From: an uncultured Calothrix sp.
GTDB taxonomy: Bacteria > Cyanobacteriota > Cyanobacteriia > Cyanobacteriales > Nostocaceae
NCBI GenBank assembly: GCA_937973965.1
Contig: CALJJQ010000011.1
Span: forward strand, 1 to 64,000
Reading direction: 5' to 3'
DNA length: 64,000 nucleotides
The notes beneath the pieces were generated by a model. It searched no databases and had not been told where the DNA came from. It worked only from the letters and a program-made list of their open reading frames with translations. The stretch's first letter is position 1, and each line of letters opens with the position of its first letter. A program made the translations under genes and the position numbers. Of the stretch, positions 39,120-47,525 are shown piece by piece.

Positions 39120-39305
39120 ATGACTACATCAAGCCTTTCAAAACCTGAAGCTCCTGTTGAGCAAGCTAATCAATTAACAAAAACCTGTTATCAAGCAGAT
39201 CAGCAAGTCAAATTTATGTACTTGCAGGCTGAAATCGATTGCTTGCTAGAGGAACTCAAAAATCTCAAGCGGCAACGCAGTGAGAGCGACAATGTTCACA
39301 GTTAA
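39120..39305 (+). CDS. Small conserved hypothetical protein
   Basis: About 61 residues (65 if the ATG at 39108 is used). A helical, charged C-terminal half (VKFMYLQAEIDCLLEELKNLKRQR) with heptad-like leucines suggests a short coiled coil. It looks like a real cyanobacterial small protein; function unknown. Followed by a structured element at 39379-39459. Confidence 0.6.
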   Translation: MTTSSLSKPEAPVEQANQLTKTCYQADQQVKFMYLQAEIDCLLEELKNLKRQRSESDNVHS

Positions 39306-39378
39306 GCTTTAACTGGCGAACGGCAAAAAGCTAACCAAATTTAAGCTAACCAATTTGAGCTAAAAGGTTTCAATTTTG

Positions 39379-39459
39379 TGGCGATCAACGTCGGAAGGAA
39401 TTAACTCCTTCTTCTAGGAGTACACTGAATTTTTGTACTTCCTAGCGTTGCGATCGCCA
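39379..39459. repeat. Structured inverted-repeat element after the small gene
   Basis: Outer arms TGGCGATCAACG (39379-39390) and CGTTGCGATCGCCA (39446-39459), inner arms CTAGGAGTAC and GTACTTCCTAG, plus AAGGA/TCCTT. Could be terminator, small RNA or mobile relic; includes a HIP1 site. Confidence 0.5.
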
Positions 39460-39552
39460 AGTTGTTTAATATTATATTTTGATATTCAACCAGGTTAGAA
39501 CCCTTTGCAAACATAATTTACCAAATAAAATAATCACAGCAACCTTCCCCTC

Positions 39553-40965
39553 CTAACCACCTCGTAATCTCTGCAACCAAATTTGTACTTCCTTGCGAGT
39601 TTGTTCGGTCACATGGGGTTGGGATTGTAACCAAGCATTGGCACGTTTTTCGTTGGTTTGAGCGGCAATAATCAATGCTCCCCAAATTTGTACTTCACTG
39701 CGTTTCGGGTTAATACCCAAGGCTGTTCGGACTCGATCACCTAATCGACCACCATCAGCTTTGAGTAGGCGAGAGATTTCACTGACATTTGTGCCAGAAT
39801 TTTGTAAAATTCTTAAGGCTTCACCCCAGCGTCCGTCAATTAGATTGGCTAACACTGCTTGACCGGGACTAGCCCAATCTGTATCAGCTTGGGCTGTGGT
39901 TTGTTCCGCGTGTAAACGGACTAGGGCTATTTGGGCTTGAGCGGGTGCGGGAATTTTTGACTTTTTTTGTCTTTGAATAAACTCTAACCATTTATCAGCA
40001 GGACTCCACAAACCACTGCGAGCAACCTGAAGCGCATTTGTAAAAGCTTTATCATTCCAAGCAGGGGGTTGTAAGAGAATTTCCTCCAAACTGGTGGGAA
40101 AAACAGAGGATTTACCCGTTTTCACCTGGAAGACCCGAAATTGTGGCTCTAATCCCACACTTTGATTGATTAGCAATTCCTGCATTCCCCCACCCGTAAT
40201 TTCTTGCCATTGGGGAATTTGTCCCTGGGGACTTGTCCAGACTAACATTTGTTGCAGGCGATCGCGTTCTGGGGTGTAGAAAAATATTTGTCCATAGGTG
40301 AGGTTATGGATACCATCTGCACGGGAGCCATGTAAGTAGAACCAAAATCCGGGAGGTGCGGACTGGGGTGAAAACCGATCGATTTCCATTAAAGGTAGAT
40401 TGATGCTGGAACCGGGATGTTCATTGGTCGCATTGGCCAAGGGTGCAAGGACAAAGGATTCTTCGGGACCAGTGATACTGGTTTGGCTGAGTAAATAATA
40501 GTACTTTTGTTGTTGAGATTGAAACTCTGCATCATTAGACACTTGATATAACCGTAGTTCTGTAATTTCACGGCAGCTAGATGAACAGTGAGGACGCTGG
40601 GTATAAATTGGTAGCAAGTATCTGCCCTTGTCTTCAGCTAAGGGGATGAATTTACCAGCGATTTCTCCCTGCTTTTGGAGTTCCGAGTTGATATCCGTCA
40701 GGCTTTTTGGTCGCTCTCCCTGCCAAGGAACCTGGGCCCAATTTGGTAACAGTTGGTTAATCCAGGTCACTTGCTGTGGTTGAAAAATATACATAAAACC
40801 CAACCAACCCAAGCCTACCACCAATCCAGTCGCAGAAAATAAAATTGCGATCGCCAACAAGGAGGATAAACAACCGGAAACAGAGGATTTTTGTTGAGCT
40901 TTATTGGCACTAAACTTAACAATACTCCTATTTATTGCCGATTTTTTCGATACAGGTTTTGCCAT
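39553..40965 (-). CDS. Conserved cyanobacterial membrane-anchored protein, function unknown
   Basis: 470 residues. Basic N terminus (about 30 residues) then one long hydrophobic segment (about 32-62, SLLAIAILFSATGLVVGLGWL), so topology is N-in with a large C-terminal periplasmic or lumenal domain. A Cys pair (HCSSSC) near residue 125 might form a disulfide. The end is rich in helical repeats with Trp (VQIWGALIIAAQ; EVQIWLQRL). I do not recognise a catalytic motif. It stands alone between the small gene and the porin. Confidence 0.7.
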   Translation of the reverse strand: MAKPVSKKSAINRSIVKFSANKAQQKSSVSGCLSSLLAIAILFSATGLVVGLGWLGFMYIFQPQQVTWINQLLPNWAQVPWQGERPKSLTDINSELQKQGEIAGKFIPLAEDKGRYLLPIYTQRPHCSSSCREITELRLYQVSNDAEFQSQQQKYYYLLSQTSITGPEESFVLAPLANATNEHPGSSINLPLMEIDRFSPQSAPPGFWFYLHGSRADGIHNLTYGQIFFYTPERDRLQQMLVWTSPQGQIPQWQEITGGGMQELLINQSVGLEPQFRVFQVKTGKSSVFPTSLEEILLQPPAWNDKAFTNALQVARSGLWSPADKWLEFIQRQKKSKIPAPAQAQIALVRLHAEQTTAQADTDWASPGQAVLANLIDGRWGEALRILQNSGTNVSEISRLLKADGGRLGDRVRTALGINPKRSEVQIWGALIIAAQTNEKRANAWLQSQPHVTEQTRKEVQIWLQRLRGG

Positions 40966-41268
40966 TATTAGAAATTTTATATTTTTAATGGGAAATGACC
41001 TCGCAACAGAATGTCAAATGTCAGATGCAAGAATTTGTGATTAATTTTACCCCATACCCCCATTTTCAACAGGAAATTCACGGATATGGTTCTGGGAGTT
41101 TGTGAAAATCTTTATCCTCTTTTATACCCATCTTTTTCAGTAGTTGCCCACTATACAATACTTAATGTTTATTCAGACCCCAAAATACGTGTATTTACGC
41201 ATGTCAGGATGAAATTTTCTTGAATAGACTCATCAAGTAAGTGTGTTGAAAATATAGAGTGTAAAAAA
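40966..41268. other. Spacer upstream of the porin gene
   Basis: 303 bp, A+T-rich, presumably promoters for the divergent neighbours. No repeats or operators recognised. Confidence 0.3.
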
Positions 41269-43062
41269 TTGAGCGGCATACGATTTGGTTTCAAGACAAG
41301 GAACTATTTAAATGGATGCGTGTTAATTGCAACCATGTGCGGACTAACTAGCCAAGTCCGTGCGGAACTTAGCTTGCAACCAAACGTCTCCGCTATTCCC
41401 ACGACAAAGCAAAGAGTACAAGAAGACGAGACGAGCGGGAAGGTTGGGAAAGATTGGCTGGAGACCAATATTGATCAACTTTCCTCGCCTTCATTTTTGT
41501 CCGGGGAATTCAAATCAGAAACAGATTCCCCAACCATGTCCCAGGTGACATCTGTTTCCCAATTAAGTGATGTGCAACCAACTGATTGGGCTTTCCAAGC
41601 TTTACAATCCTTAGTAGAGCGGTATGGATGTATTGCTGGATACCCTAACGGCACATTTCGCGGTAATCGAGCCATGACCCGTTACGAGTTTGCAGCTGGA
41701 TTGAGTGCCTGTTTAAATCGGGTGAATGAGTTAATTGATACAGCCGCCGCGAGTTTGGCCAGTCAGGAGGACTTGGCTAAGTTACAAAAGTTACAGGAAG
41801 AATTTAGCGCAGAACTGGCAAGTTTACGGGGACGGATAGATAGATTAGAAGCTCGGACTGCGGAAATTGCAGCAAATCAGTTTTCCACCACCACCAAGTT
41901 ATTTGGGATTGCCATTGTCGGTGTTCAGGGGACATTTTCCAACCGGGGGGATATTAATCCTCGCGATGGGGTAAAAGATACCGATGATGCAGCGACCAAT
42001 ATTAATGTCGTTAATCTGAATCAATTATTACTAACTTCCCAATTTAGTCCCCGTGATTATCTGGTTACTGGTTTAATTGCTGGGAATGGGACAACCGGAT
42101 GGGGTGGACAAGTTAACGGTGAAGTTAATTATGATGGTCTATTAGCCTACGAATATCCCACTAATAACAGTTTAATTTTAAGTGACCTGCGCTACCATCG
42201 ACTATTAACTGATAAATTTGCGATCGCAGTTGGTAGTACAACGGTAAATATGACTACTACATTTCGCGGTCCCAACCGATTTGAGAATGCGGCCACGGGT
42301 TCAGTCTCCTTTGCATCCCAGCGTAATCCGATTTTAAATATCGGTTTTACTGGACAAGCGGGTATCGCCTTCGATTGGCAGTTTGCCAAACGTGCGAGTT
42401 TGCAAGCGGTGTATTCTAGTTTAAATGCTGGAAATCCGGGACTTCGGGCAGGTTTATTTGATGGTAATACCACAACCGCTGTTCAGTTATTATTAACACC
42501 AACGGATACGATTGATACGAGTATTTACTATGTGAATAATTACAGTTCTGGTGGGTGTTTATTAGCTTTTGTGGGTGATGATTGTCTCACCGCAGTCAAT
42601 CCAGATACAGACCGTCGCGAACCAGTACAAACTAACGCAATTGGTGCGACAATTAACTGGCAATTATCACCTCGCTTTACCCTGGGTGCATGGGGTGGTT
42701 ATAGTAATTCCTATACTCCTGGCAAATCGGGGAATGTGGAAAGAACCAATTGGATGGTATATATGAATTTCCCCGATTTATTTAAAAAAGGTAATTTAGG
42801 GGGAATTTATATCGGACAACCACCGAAGATTACCCATAGTAGTCTGCCAGTTGGTAATAATATACCTGATATTATCAACGGCGGATTGGGGGAAGCGGGA
42901 GGACAACCGGGAACAACCACCCAAATCGAGGCGTTTTACCGTTTCCGGGTGACAGATAATATGAGTATTACCCCTGGAATTATTCACATTATTGAACCAG
43001 GGCATAGTCCCAATAGTGATTCAATTACCACAGGTGTATTACGGACAAGTATTTTCTTTTAA
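41269..43062 (+). CDS. SLH-domain OprB-type outer membrane porin
   Basis: 597 residues. TTG at 41269 is the only in-frame start before a complete signal peptide (basic start, hydrophobic GCVLIATMCGLTS, cleavage near VRA-E). An SLH domain follows (about 95-160; VQPTDWAFQALQSLVERYG and GYPNGTFRGNRAMTRYEFA), then a coiled coil (about 170-205) and a beta-barrel of alternating strands ending in an aromatic residue (RTSIFF), as in outer membrane proteins. This is the major cyanobacterial porin family, variously linked to carbohydrate or iron/inorganic ion uptake; the SLH part binds peptidoglycan-linked polymer. Substrate not deducible. Confidence 0.92.
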   Translation: MSGIRFGFKTRNYLNGCVLIATMCGLTSQVRAELSLQPNVSAIPTTKQRVQEDETSGKVGKDWLETNIDQLSSPSFLSGEFKSETDSPTMSQVTSVSQLSDVQPTDWAFQALQSLVERYGCIAGYPNGTFRGNRAMTRYEFAAGLSACLNRVNELIDTAAASLASQEDLAKLQKLQEEFSAELASLRGRIDRLEARTAEIAANQFSTTTKLFGIAIVGVQGTFSNRGDINPRDGVKDTDDAATNINVVNLNQLLLTSQFSPRDYLVTGLIAGNGTTGWGGQVNGEVNYDGLLAYEYPTNNSLILSDLRYHRLLTDKFAIAVGSTTVNMTTTFRGPNRFENAATGSVSFASQRNPILNIGFTGQAGIAFDWQFAKRASLQAVYSSLNAGNPGLRAGLFDGNTTTAVQLLLTPTDTIDTSIYYVNNYSSGGCLLAFVGDDCLTAVNPDTDRREPVQTNAIGATINWQLSPRFTLGAWGGYSNSYTPGKSGNVERTNWMVYMNFPDLFKKGNLGGIYIGQPPKITHSSLPVGNNIPDIINGGLGEAGGQPGTTTQIEAFYRFRVTDNMSITPGIIHIIEPGHSPNSDSITTGVLRTSIFF

Positions 43063-43083
43063 AGGTTGTTTTCAAAGTCGATT

Positions 43084-43207
43084 TTAATACTTGAATTATC
43101 GTTTTTGGGAGCAGGAAGAGACGCGACATGTTGCGTCTGTACTCTCGAAGGAAAAATCAGCGTTATAACCCCATGTGCCAAAATAGTGATAATTAATGCT
43201 TGACAAA
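43084..43207 (-). repeat. Dispersed repeat R1, copy 2 (inverted)
   Basis: Reverse complement of 88-213 with few changes; the central palindrome carries one mismatch here (ACGCGACATGTTGCGT). It lies just after the porin stop. Confidence 0.8.
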
Positions 43208-43243
43208 CAACCTCTAATGCTTAACAAGCTTGTTATACAATAA

Positions 43244-43903
43244 TTACACACTGACCAATTGTTTTAAAATTCGTGCAACTGTATACAATTGATTACCCTC
43301 TGCTGTACTGAGAGTAAATTCATCCGACAGGGCATAATAAGCAGAATCGTTAAGACCGCCATACTCCGGGGGAGTCCCTACGCGATCGCATTTGACAAAC
43401 AAATAGTCCTCTCCCGTCGTAATCAACGCAAACACCGGATATGTATTTGCACCGACCATGTAGGCAAGGGTTGGGGGAATTGCTTGCCGCACACTAAAAC
43501 CATAACGCTTACTTTCAATCACAATCAACCACAGACTGTCGTGGATTACTAAGGCATCAATTAAACCCTCGAGTTGGGTATCCCCATCTTCAATTTCAAA
43601 CCGGACATATTTCTCGTTGCGGATTTGGTATGGCGGATCGAAAAAGCCAAGAGTTTCTAACAAAGGCGAGAGTAAAATTAGGTTGACAGTACCTTCCGTA
43701 ATTGCACTACTATCAGCGTAGTAAATATATCTTCGTTTGAGGAGTTCGAGTTTGGCTTTTTCCGCATCGGTCAAGGTGGGCAATGGCTCCTTCCACTCGG
43801 TAAAAAAATTCGCATCTGAACTAGGCGAAATGACTAGCTTGGTATGGGCTTCTGTGAGATTAGTAATTGCTTTGGTAATACCAAGGGTGGGCATCTGAAT
43901 CAT
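43244..43903 (-). CDS. Stand-alone PD-(D/E)XK nuclease-like protein (HsdR N-terminal type)
   Basis: 219 residues. Resembles the nuclease part of type I restriction R subunits: Glu70, then Asp116 in LEGLIDALVI, and Glu130-x-Lys132 in LWLIVIESKRYG, followed by a Gln (RQAI). No helicase domain and no hsdM/hsdS nearby, so it is not a restriction system as it stands. Such orphan proteins are frequent in cyanobacteria. An ATG at 43894 (MPTLGIT) is an alternative start. DNA cleavage is inferred from motifs only. Confidence 0.75.
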   Translation of the reverse strand: MIQMPTLGITKAITNLTEAHTKLVISPSSDANFFTEWKEPLPTLTDAEKAKLELLKRRYIYYADSSAITEGTVNLILLSPLLETLGFFDPPYQIRNEKYVRFEIEDGDTQLEGLIDALVIHDSLWLIVIESKRYGFSVRQAIPPTLAYMVGANTYPVFALITTGEDYLFVKCDRVGTPPEYGGLNDSAYYALSDEFTLSTAEGNQLYTVARILKQLVSV

Positions 43904-44922
43904 CGGTCGTGGATAGTACTCCTATGCTAGCATTCCCCTCGCTTCAATAAACCTATAGGGAGTAGGGAGTAGAAAGAGGAGAATTAATCTGCCACTCAAG
44001 ATTTATTACCCATACCATTTCACTCAAATATTTGATACATTTTCTGTTCCCCCTGTACCCAGGGTAAAGCGAGGTCATAATTGCCAGTTAGTAGGTCAAT
44101 TACATAACTATCACATACTTAAATATTTCCAACCCATTCTGAATCGGTAATTTACCTGTAAGGGCAATGTGTAAATTATGAAACCATCACAACTGCAATC
44201 AATTTTCTTGTAACTAACGCAAATATAAAATATAGAATCATTGGCGTTGTTGAATTGGGGCATGAATTATCATTATTTACATTTTGTTTGAGTACCAAAA
44301 TTATCGTAGTGGCATTGCTTGGTCTCTGCAAGTAGGTTAATCTAGAAACCCTTACTTAGGGTACATAAAAGTGTCACACAACGGCAATAACATGGGAAGA
44401 AAATGTACACCACGTTTTGCCCCTCTGCACTGATAAATGTGCCAGTCGGGTAGTCGCTAGATTTGTAAAGCAGAATGATCGCAATCCGATTTAAGTAGTG
44501 AAAAATAGCGTGCTGATGACTGGTGACTGTTAACCGTCAACCGTCAACTGTTAAAAACCCTACATGTAAGATTTCACAAATCCCGCTCGGACTGCGGTAG
44601 ATAATAAAGGATTCAAAAGTCAAAAGATAAAAGAAATGATGAATAATGAATACTTTTAACTTTGTCGCTAAAAGTCGTTAATCACAAGCCTGTAGAATCT
44701 CAACAACTCTCAAAACCCTCATTTGGAGTAAATCCCTAAAAATCTTAGGGAGTAGGGAGTAGCCTACGTTTACTGCCTACACCAGAAACCATGAAAGTGG
44801 TTTTTTCCCCACTCCCAACTCACTACTCCCGACTCACTTTCAAATCAGAAAGAAAATCGAGAGTTTATGCAAGACTGATAACTTACTCTCTCAAAATCCA
44901 GGAAAAACCAGCTATCTGCTGT
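43904..44922. other. 1-kb spacer with repeat fragments
   Basis: No convincing gene. Contains 'agtagggagtag' filler, a GTTAACCGTCAACC-type motif near 44530, and near 44243 a GGCGTTGTTGAATTGGGGC stretch that resembles the terminal repeat of the 91-bp MITE family. Confidence 0.45.
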
Positions 44923-44974
44923 AATCCAAAATCCAAAATCCAAAATCCAAAATCTAAAATCTAAAATCCCAAAT
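44923..44974 (+). repeat. Heptamer (AAAATCC) array abutting a start codon
   Basis: Seven consecutive 7-bp units, AATCCAA then AATCTAA variants, run straight into the ATG at 44975. The ribosome site normally expected there is absent. Confidence 0.8.
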
Positions 44975-45748
44975 ATGTATTTAAACTTCTTTGTTGGTTC
45001 AAGTCTATCGATTGTCCTACTAATTTTAGTTGCCTTTGGTCTATTACAGTGGTTACATATACCTACTGGTAATTTTCTCGATTGGGTGATTGGTGGTGCG
45101 AGTTTTTGGTGGTTATTAGTAATTGTCACAGTACCCTGGAATATTCATTTCCAAGCAAAAGCAGTATTTGCAGAAGGGGAACAATCACAGGAAAGAGGTA
45201 TCGCTGTAGATCCAAATCAAAAAGCCTATGTGGCAAAACTTGCTCGACGTTCCCTAATTGTTGCCATTGTTTTACATGTACTATCAGCAATTGGACTCTA
45301 TACCCTAGCGGTTACGGGTATCAGCGCAGTTGGTTATATTTCATCCGGTGCGGCTTTATTACTAACCGGATTGCGACCAGCAATTAGCGCTTACGAATAT
45401 CTCTCCAGACGCTTAAATTTGATTCAGAGCGAATGGACTTATCCCCGTGAAGACGTGGTGGAATTGCGAGATCGAGTGTCGATCCTCGAAGACAATATTG
45501 AACAGGTACAAAGACAACTAAATCCTGATTTTGATGATTCCATCCCTAGCAAACAAAAGGATTATATCAATGAAACCCGACGGGAATTAGCCCAACTCGC
45601 AGCCAAAATTGAACAACTACGAGCAACCAACGAAACAGCCCATGAACAATTATCCCGTGAAAATCGGCAAGCGATCGCCCAATTATCTACCGATGGCCAA
45701 TTCCTCGATCATGTCCGGGAAATTATCCGTTTTTTCAAGGAAGCATAA
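44975..45748 (+). CDS. Membrane protein with C-terminal coiled coil, function unknown
   Basis: 257 residues, with four hydrophobic segments (about 5-28, 38-56, 92-112 and 115-135) and a cytoplasmic-looking C-terminal half (about 150-257) predicted as long helices (VVELRDRVSILEDNIEQVQR; ELAQLAAKIEQLRA). Conserved in filamentous cyanobacteria as far as I can tell; no catalytic motif. It converges with the amidase gene with a gap of five bases. Confidence 0.75.
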   Translation: MYLNFFVGSSLSIVLLILVAFGLLQWLHIPTGNFLDWVIGGASFWWLLVIVTVPWNIHFQAKAVFAEGEQSQERGIAVDPNQKAYVAKLARRSLIVAIVLHVLSAIGLYTLAVTGISAVGYISSGAALLLTGLRPAISAYEYLSRRLNLIQSEWTYPREDVVELRDRVSILEDNIEQVQRQLNPDFDDSIPSKQKDYINETRRELAQLAAKIEQLRATNETAHEQLSRENRQAIAQLSTDGQFLDHVREIIRFFKEA

Positions 45749-45753
45749 TTTAA

Positions 45754-47109
45754 TCACAGTAACCCCGCAGATTCATACAGCCGTTTCACCATTGCCATAA
45801 TTCTTTGACCATACTGGGTATCAGCTGACCATCGTCCAGAGAGTTGACCGACCAGGGGTGCAACACCACGGGTGACGAAGCGAAAACGGGGGTCTACAAC
45901 TTCCTGAACTAACGGTTCCAAACTTGCATAGGCTTTCAGGTGTTGAATATGCGCTCTGACCCCAATCCTTGCACTCTCAAAGGATGCTGCTTCCGCACCC
46001 CCCCCAATTGTTCCTAACCCGGCAAAATTATTTTGCTCTGGACGAATATCTCCACCAAAACGCAAAAATCCGGTTTCGACACACATTTGACAAAAGGCAA
46101 TATCATGATTTACCCCTTCCACAGCTGCTTCTTCTCGATATAATCTTGGTAAATCGGGGAATCTGGTTAAAGCTGCTTCATTATTATTACGTAGGAAAAT
46201 TTGTAACTGCACTTCCGAAGTATTTCCAGCCCCCATAATGCGATCAATTTGTCCAGGGCAAATTGTGAGTATGGATTTAATAATTACTGTCCGCGTATTG
46301 CTATCCCAACCCACAGAAATATTAAAATCACGTAATTCAATCGCTTTAATATATACAACTTGTCTATAGGTAATTCGGCGTACCGTTGGTATCCGTGATA
46401 AATCTATTTGCAAACGGTCAGCTAAATCAATGGGTATATATGCGTTCCCATTCACCAAAATCCCCCTTTCTGGATAATTTTGACCGTTGATACTGATATT
46501 AATTTGCGGATAAACGGTTTCACCAGGACTAGGAGCCGAACCTGGATCAACAATCTGACTCCAGGCTACCAAACCCTCGGCAATACCTCCAGCAAAATCT
46601 CGACGACGGTTTTGTAACAGCGCTCGGTCTTCTGGACTAGTGAGAAAACCTACCTGCATGTATAAAGAAGCTACCCGGACTTGCCGACAAAATACTAGAC
46701 TTCCTAGTCCCGACTCACTGTCAGGTCTCACACCACGGTTCGGTAGTTGGGGAACACGCCTTAATAAAGCAGTTAACAGTAATTCAGCATTTTGGCGACG
46801 TTCGTTATTATTGGTAATATAAAATACACTTGCCCCGCGAACTGAGGGGTTCGGTGCTGCATCGGCATGAATTTCCAAGGCGACATCACGGGGTCGGGAA
46901 CGGGAATTAATCCAATCAATGGTTCCTCTGGCACTTAAATCATCGGGGACAGACAAAACTTCCTGATTACGGGTTCGTAATTCGGTGACAATTAAATCCC
47001 GTAGGAGAATCATCTCTCTCGCTTCTGTTGTTCCCCCCGCAATTGTACCTGGATCAATCCCCCAACTCTCCCGACCCCCATGTCCAGCTGATATAAAAAT
47101 ACGTCCCAT
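45754..47109 (-). CDS. N-acetylmuramoyl-L-alanine amidase fused to a glucosaminidase-like domain
   Basis: 451 residues. N-terminal Amidase_3 fold (1-190) with zinc ligands His10 (SAGHGG), Glu29 and His81 (EIHADA). The catalytic Glu expected in the late V-E-x-x-F motif is Gln152 (LYMQVGFLTS). The middle (about 205-285) resembles a copper-amine-oxidase-N-like domain (GILVNGNAYIPIDLADRL). The C-terminal 170 residues are glucosaminidase-like (EEAAVEGVNHDIAFCQMCVE, QNNFAGLGTIGGG). No signal peptide is visible. It may cleave or only bind peptidoglycan. Confidence 0.85.
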   Translation of the reverse strand: MGRIFISAGHGGRESWGIDPGTIAGGTTEAREMILLRDLIVTELRTRNQEVLSVPDDLSARGTIDWINSRSRPRDVALEIHADAAPNPSVRGASVFYITNNNERRQNAELLLTALLRRVPQLPNRGVRPDSESGLGSLVFCRQVRVASLYMQVGFLTSPEDRALLQNRRRDFAGGIAEGLVAWSQIVDPGSAPSPGETVYPQINISINGQNYPERGILVNGNAYIPIDLADRLQIDLSRIPTVRRITYRQVVYIKAIELRDFNISVGWDSNTRTVIIKSILTICPGQIDRIMGAGNTSEVQLQIFLRNNNEAALTRFPDLPRLYREEAAVEGVNHDIAFCQMCVETGFLRFGGDIRPEQNNFAGLGTIGGGAEAASFESARIGVRAHIQHLKAYASLEPLVQEVVDPRFRFVTRGVAPLVGQLSGRWSADTQYGQRIMAMVKRLYESAGLL

Positions 47110-47525
47110 TCTATAACCTCATCATCAAAATTAATATCTAACTTCAAGCTTCCGTGCTGAATTCAATATTTTTTAACTAAATTTTTGGTGTGCGACAAGA
47201 TTATCATAGCCATCCTGGGAAAGTGTGCATGTATGTGGCGAAATAAAAGTATATTTTTTTACCAGAAACTATAGGGGATCAAAATTGAGATTTGGGGAAA
47301 TTGCCGAAGATGGCGGATATAGTAAATTAAATCTGTAATAGATGTTAAATGAGTAGCTCGATACAGCATTAATTGGCAAAAAGTAGTTATTGTGGTTGTC
47401 CCTTCTGTGATTGAAATGAACTACAAATAACAGTGTTTGGCTTTTTGGCTATTGTTCGGAAGAAAATGGACGCATCCGGGAGTAATGCGGGAATGACCGT
47501 GAAGCTTCCACAGGGGTTTATACAC
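47110..47525. other. Divergent spacer amidase / sensor kinase
   Basis: A+T-rich; presumably promoters. The sensor kinase frame is open from 47433 (GTG) but the first part is not protein-like, so the region is left as non-coding. Confidence 0.35.

Noticed and set aside
44923-44974. Short regular repeats that might suggest a CRISPR array
   Set aside because: Units are contiguous 7-mers with no spacers and no cas genes nearby; they are the heptamer arrays common in filamentous cyanobacteria.
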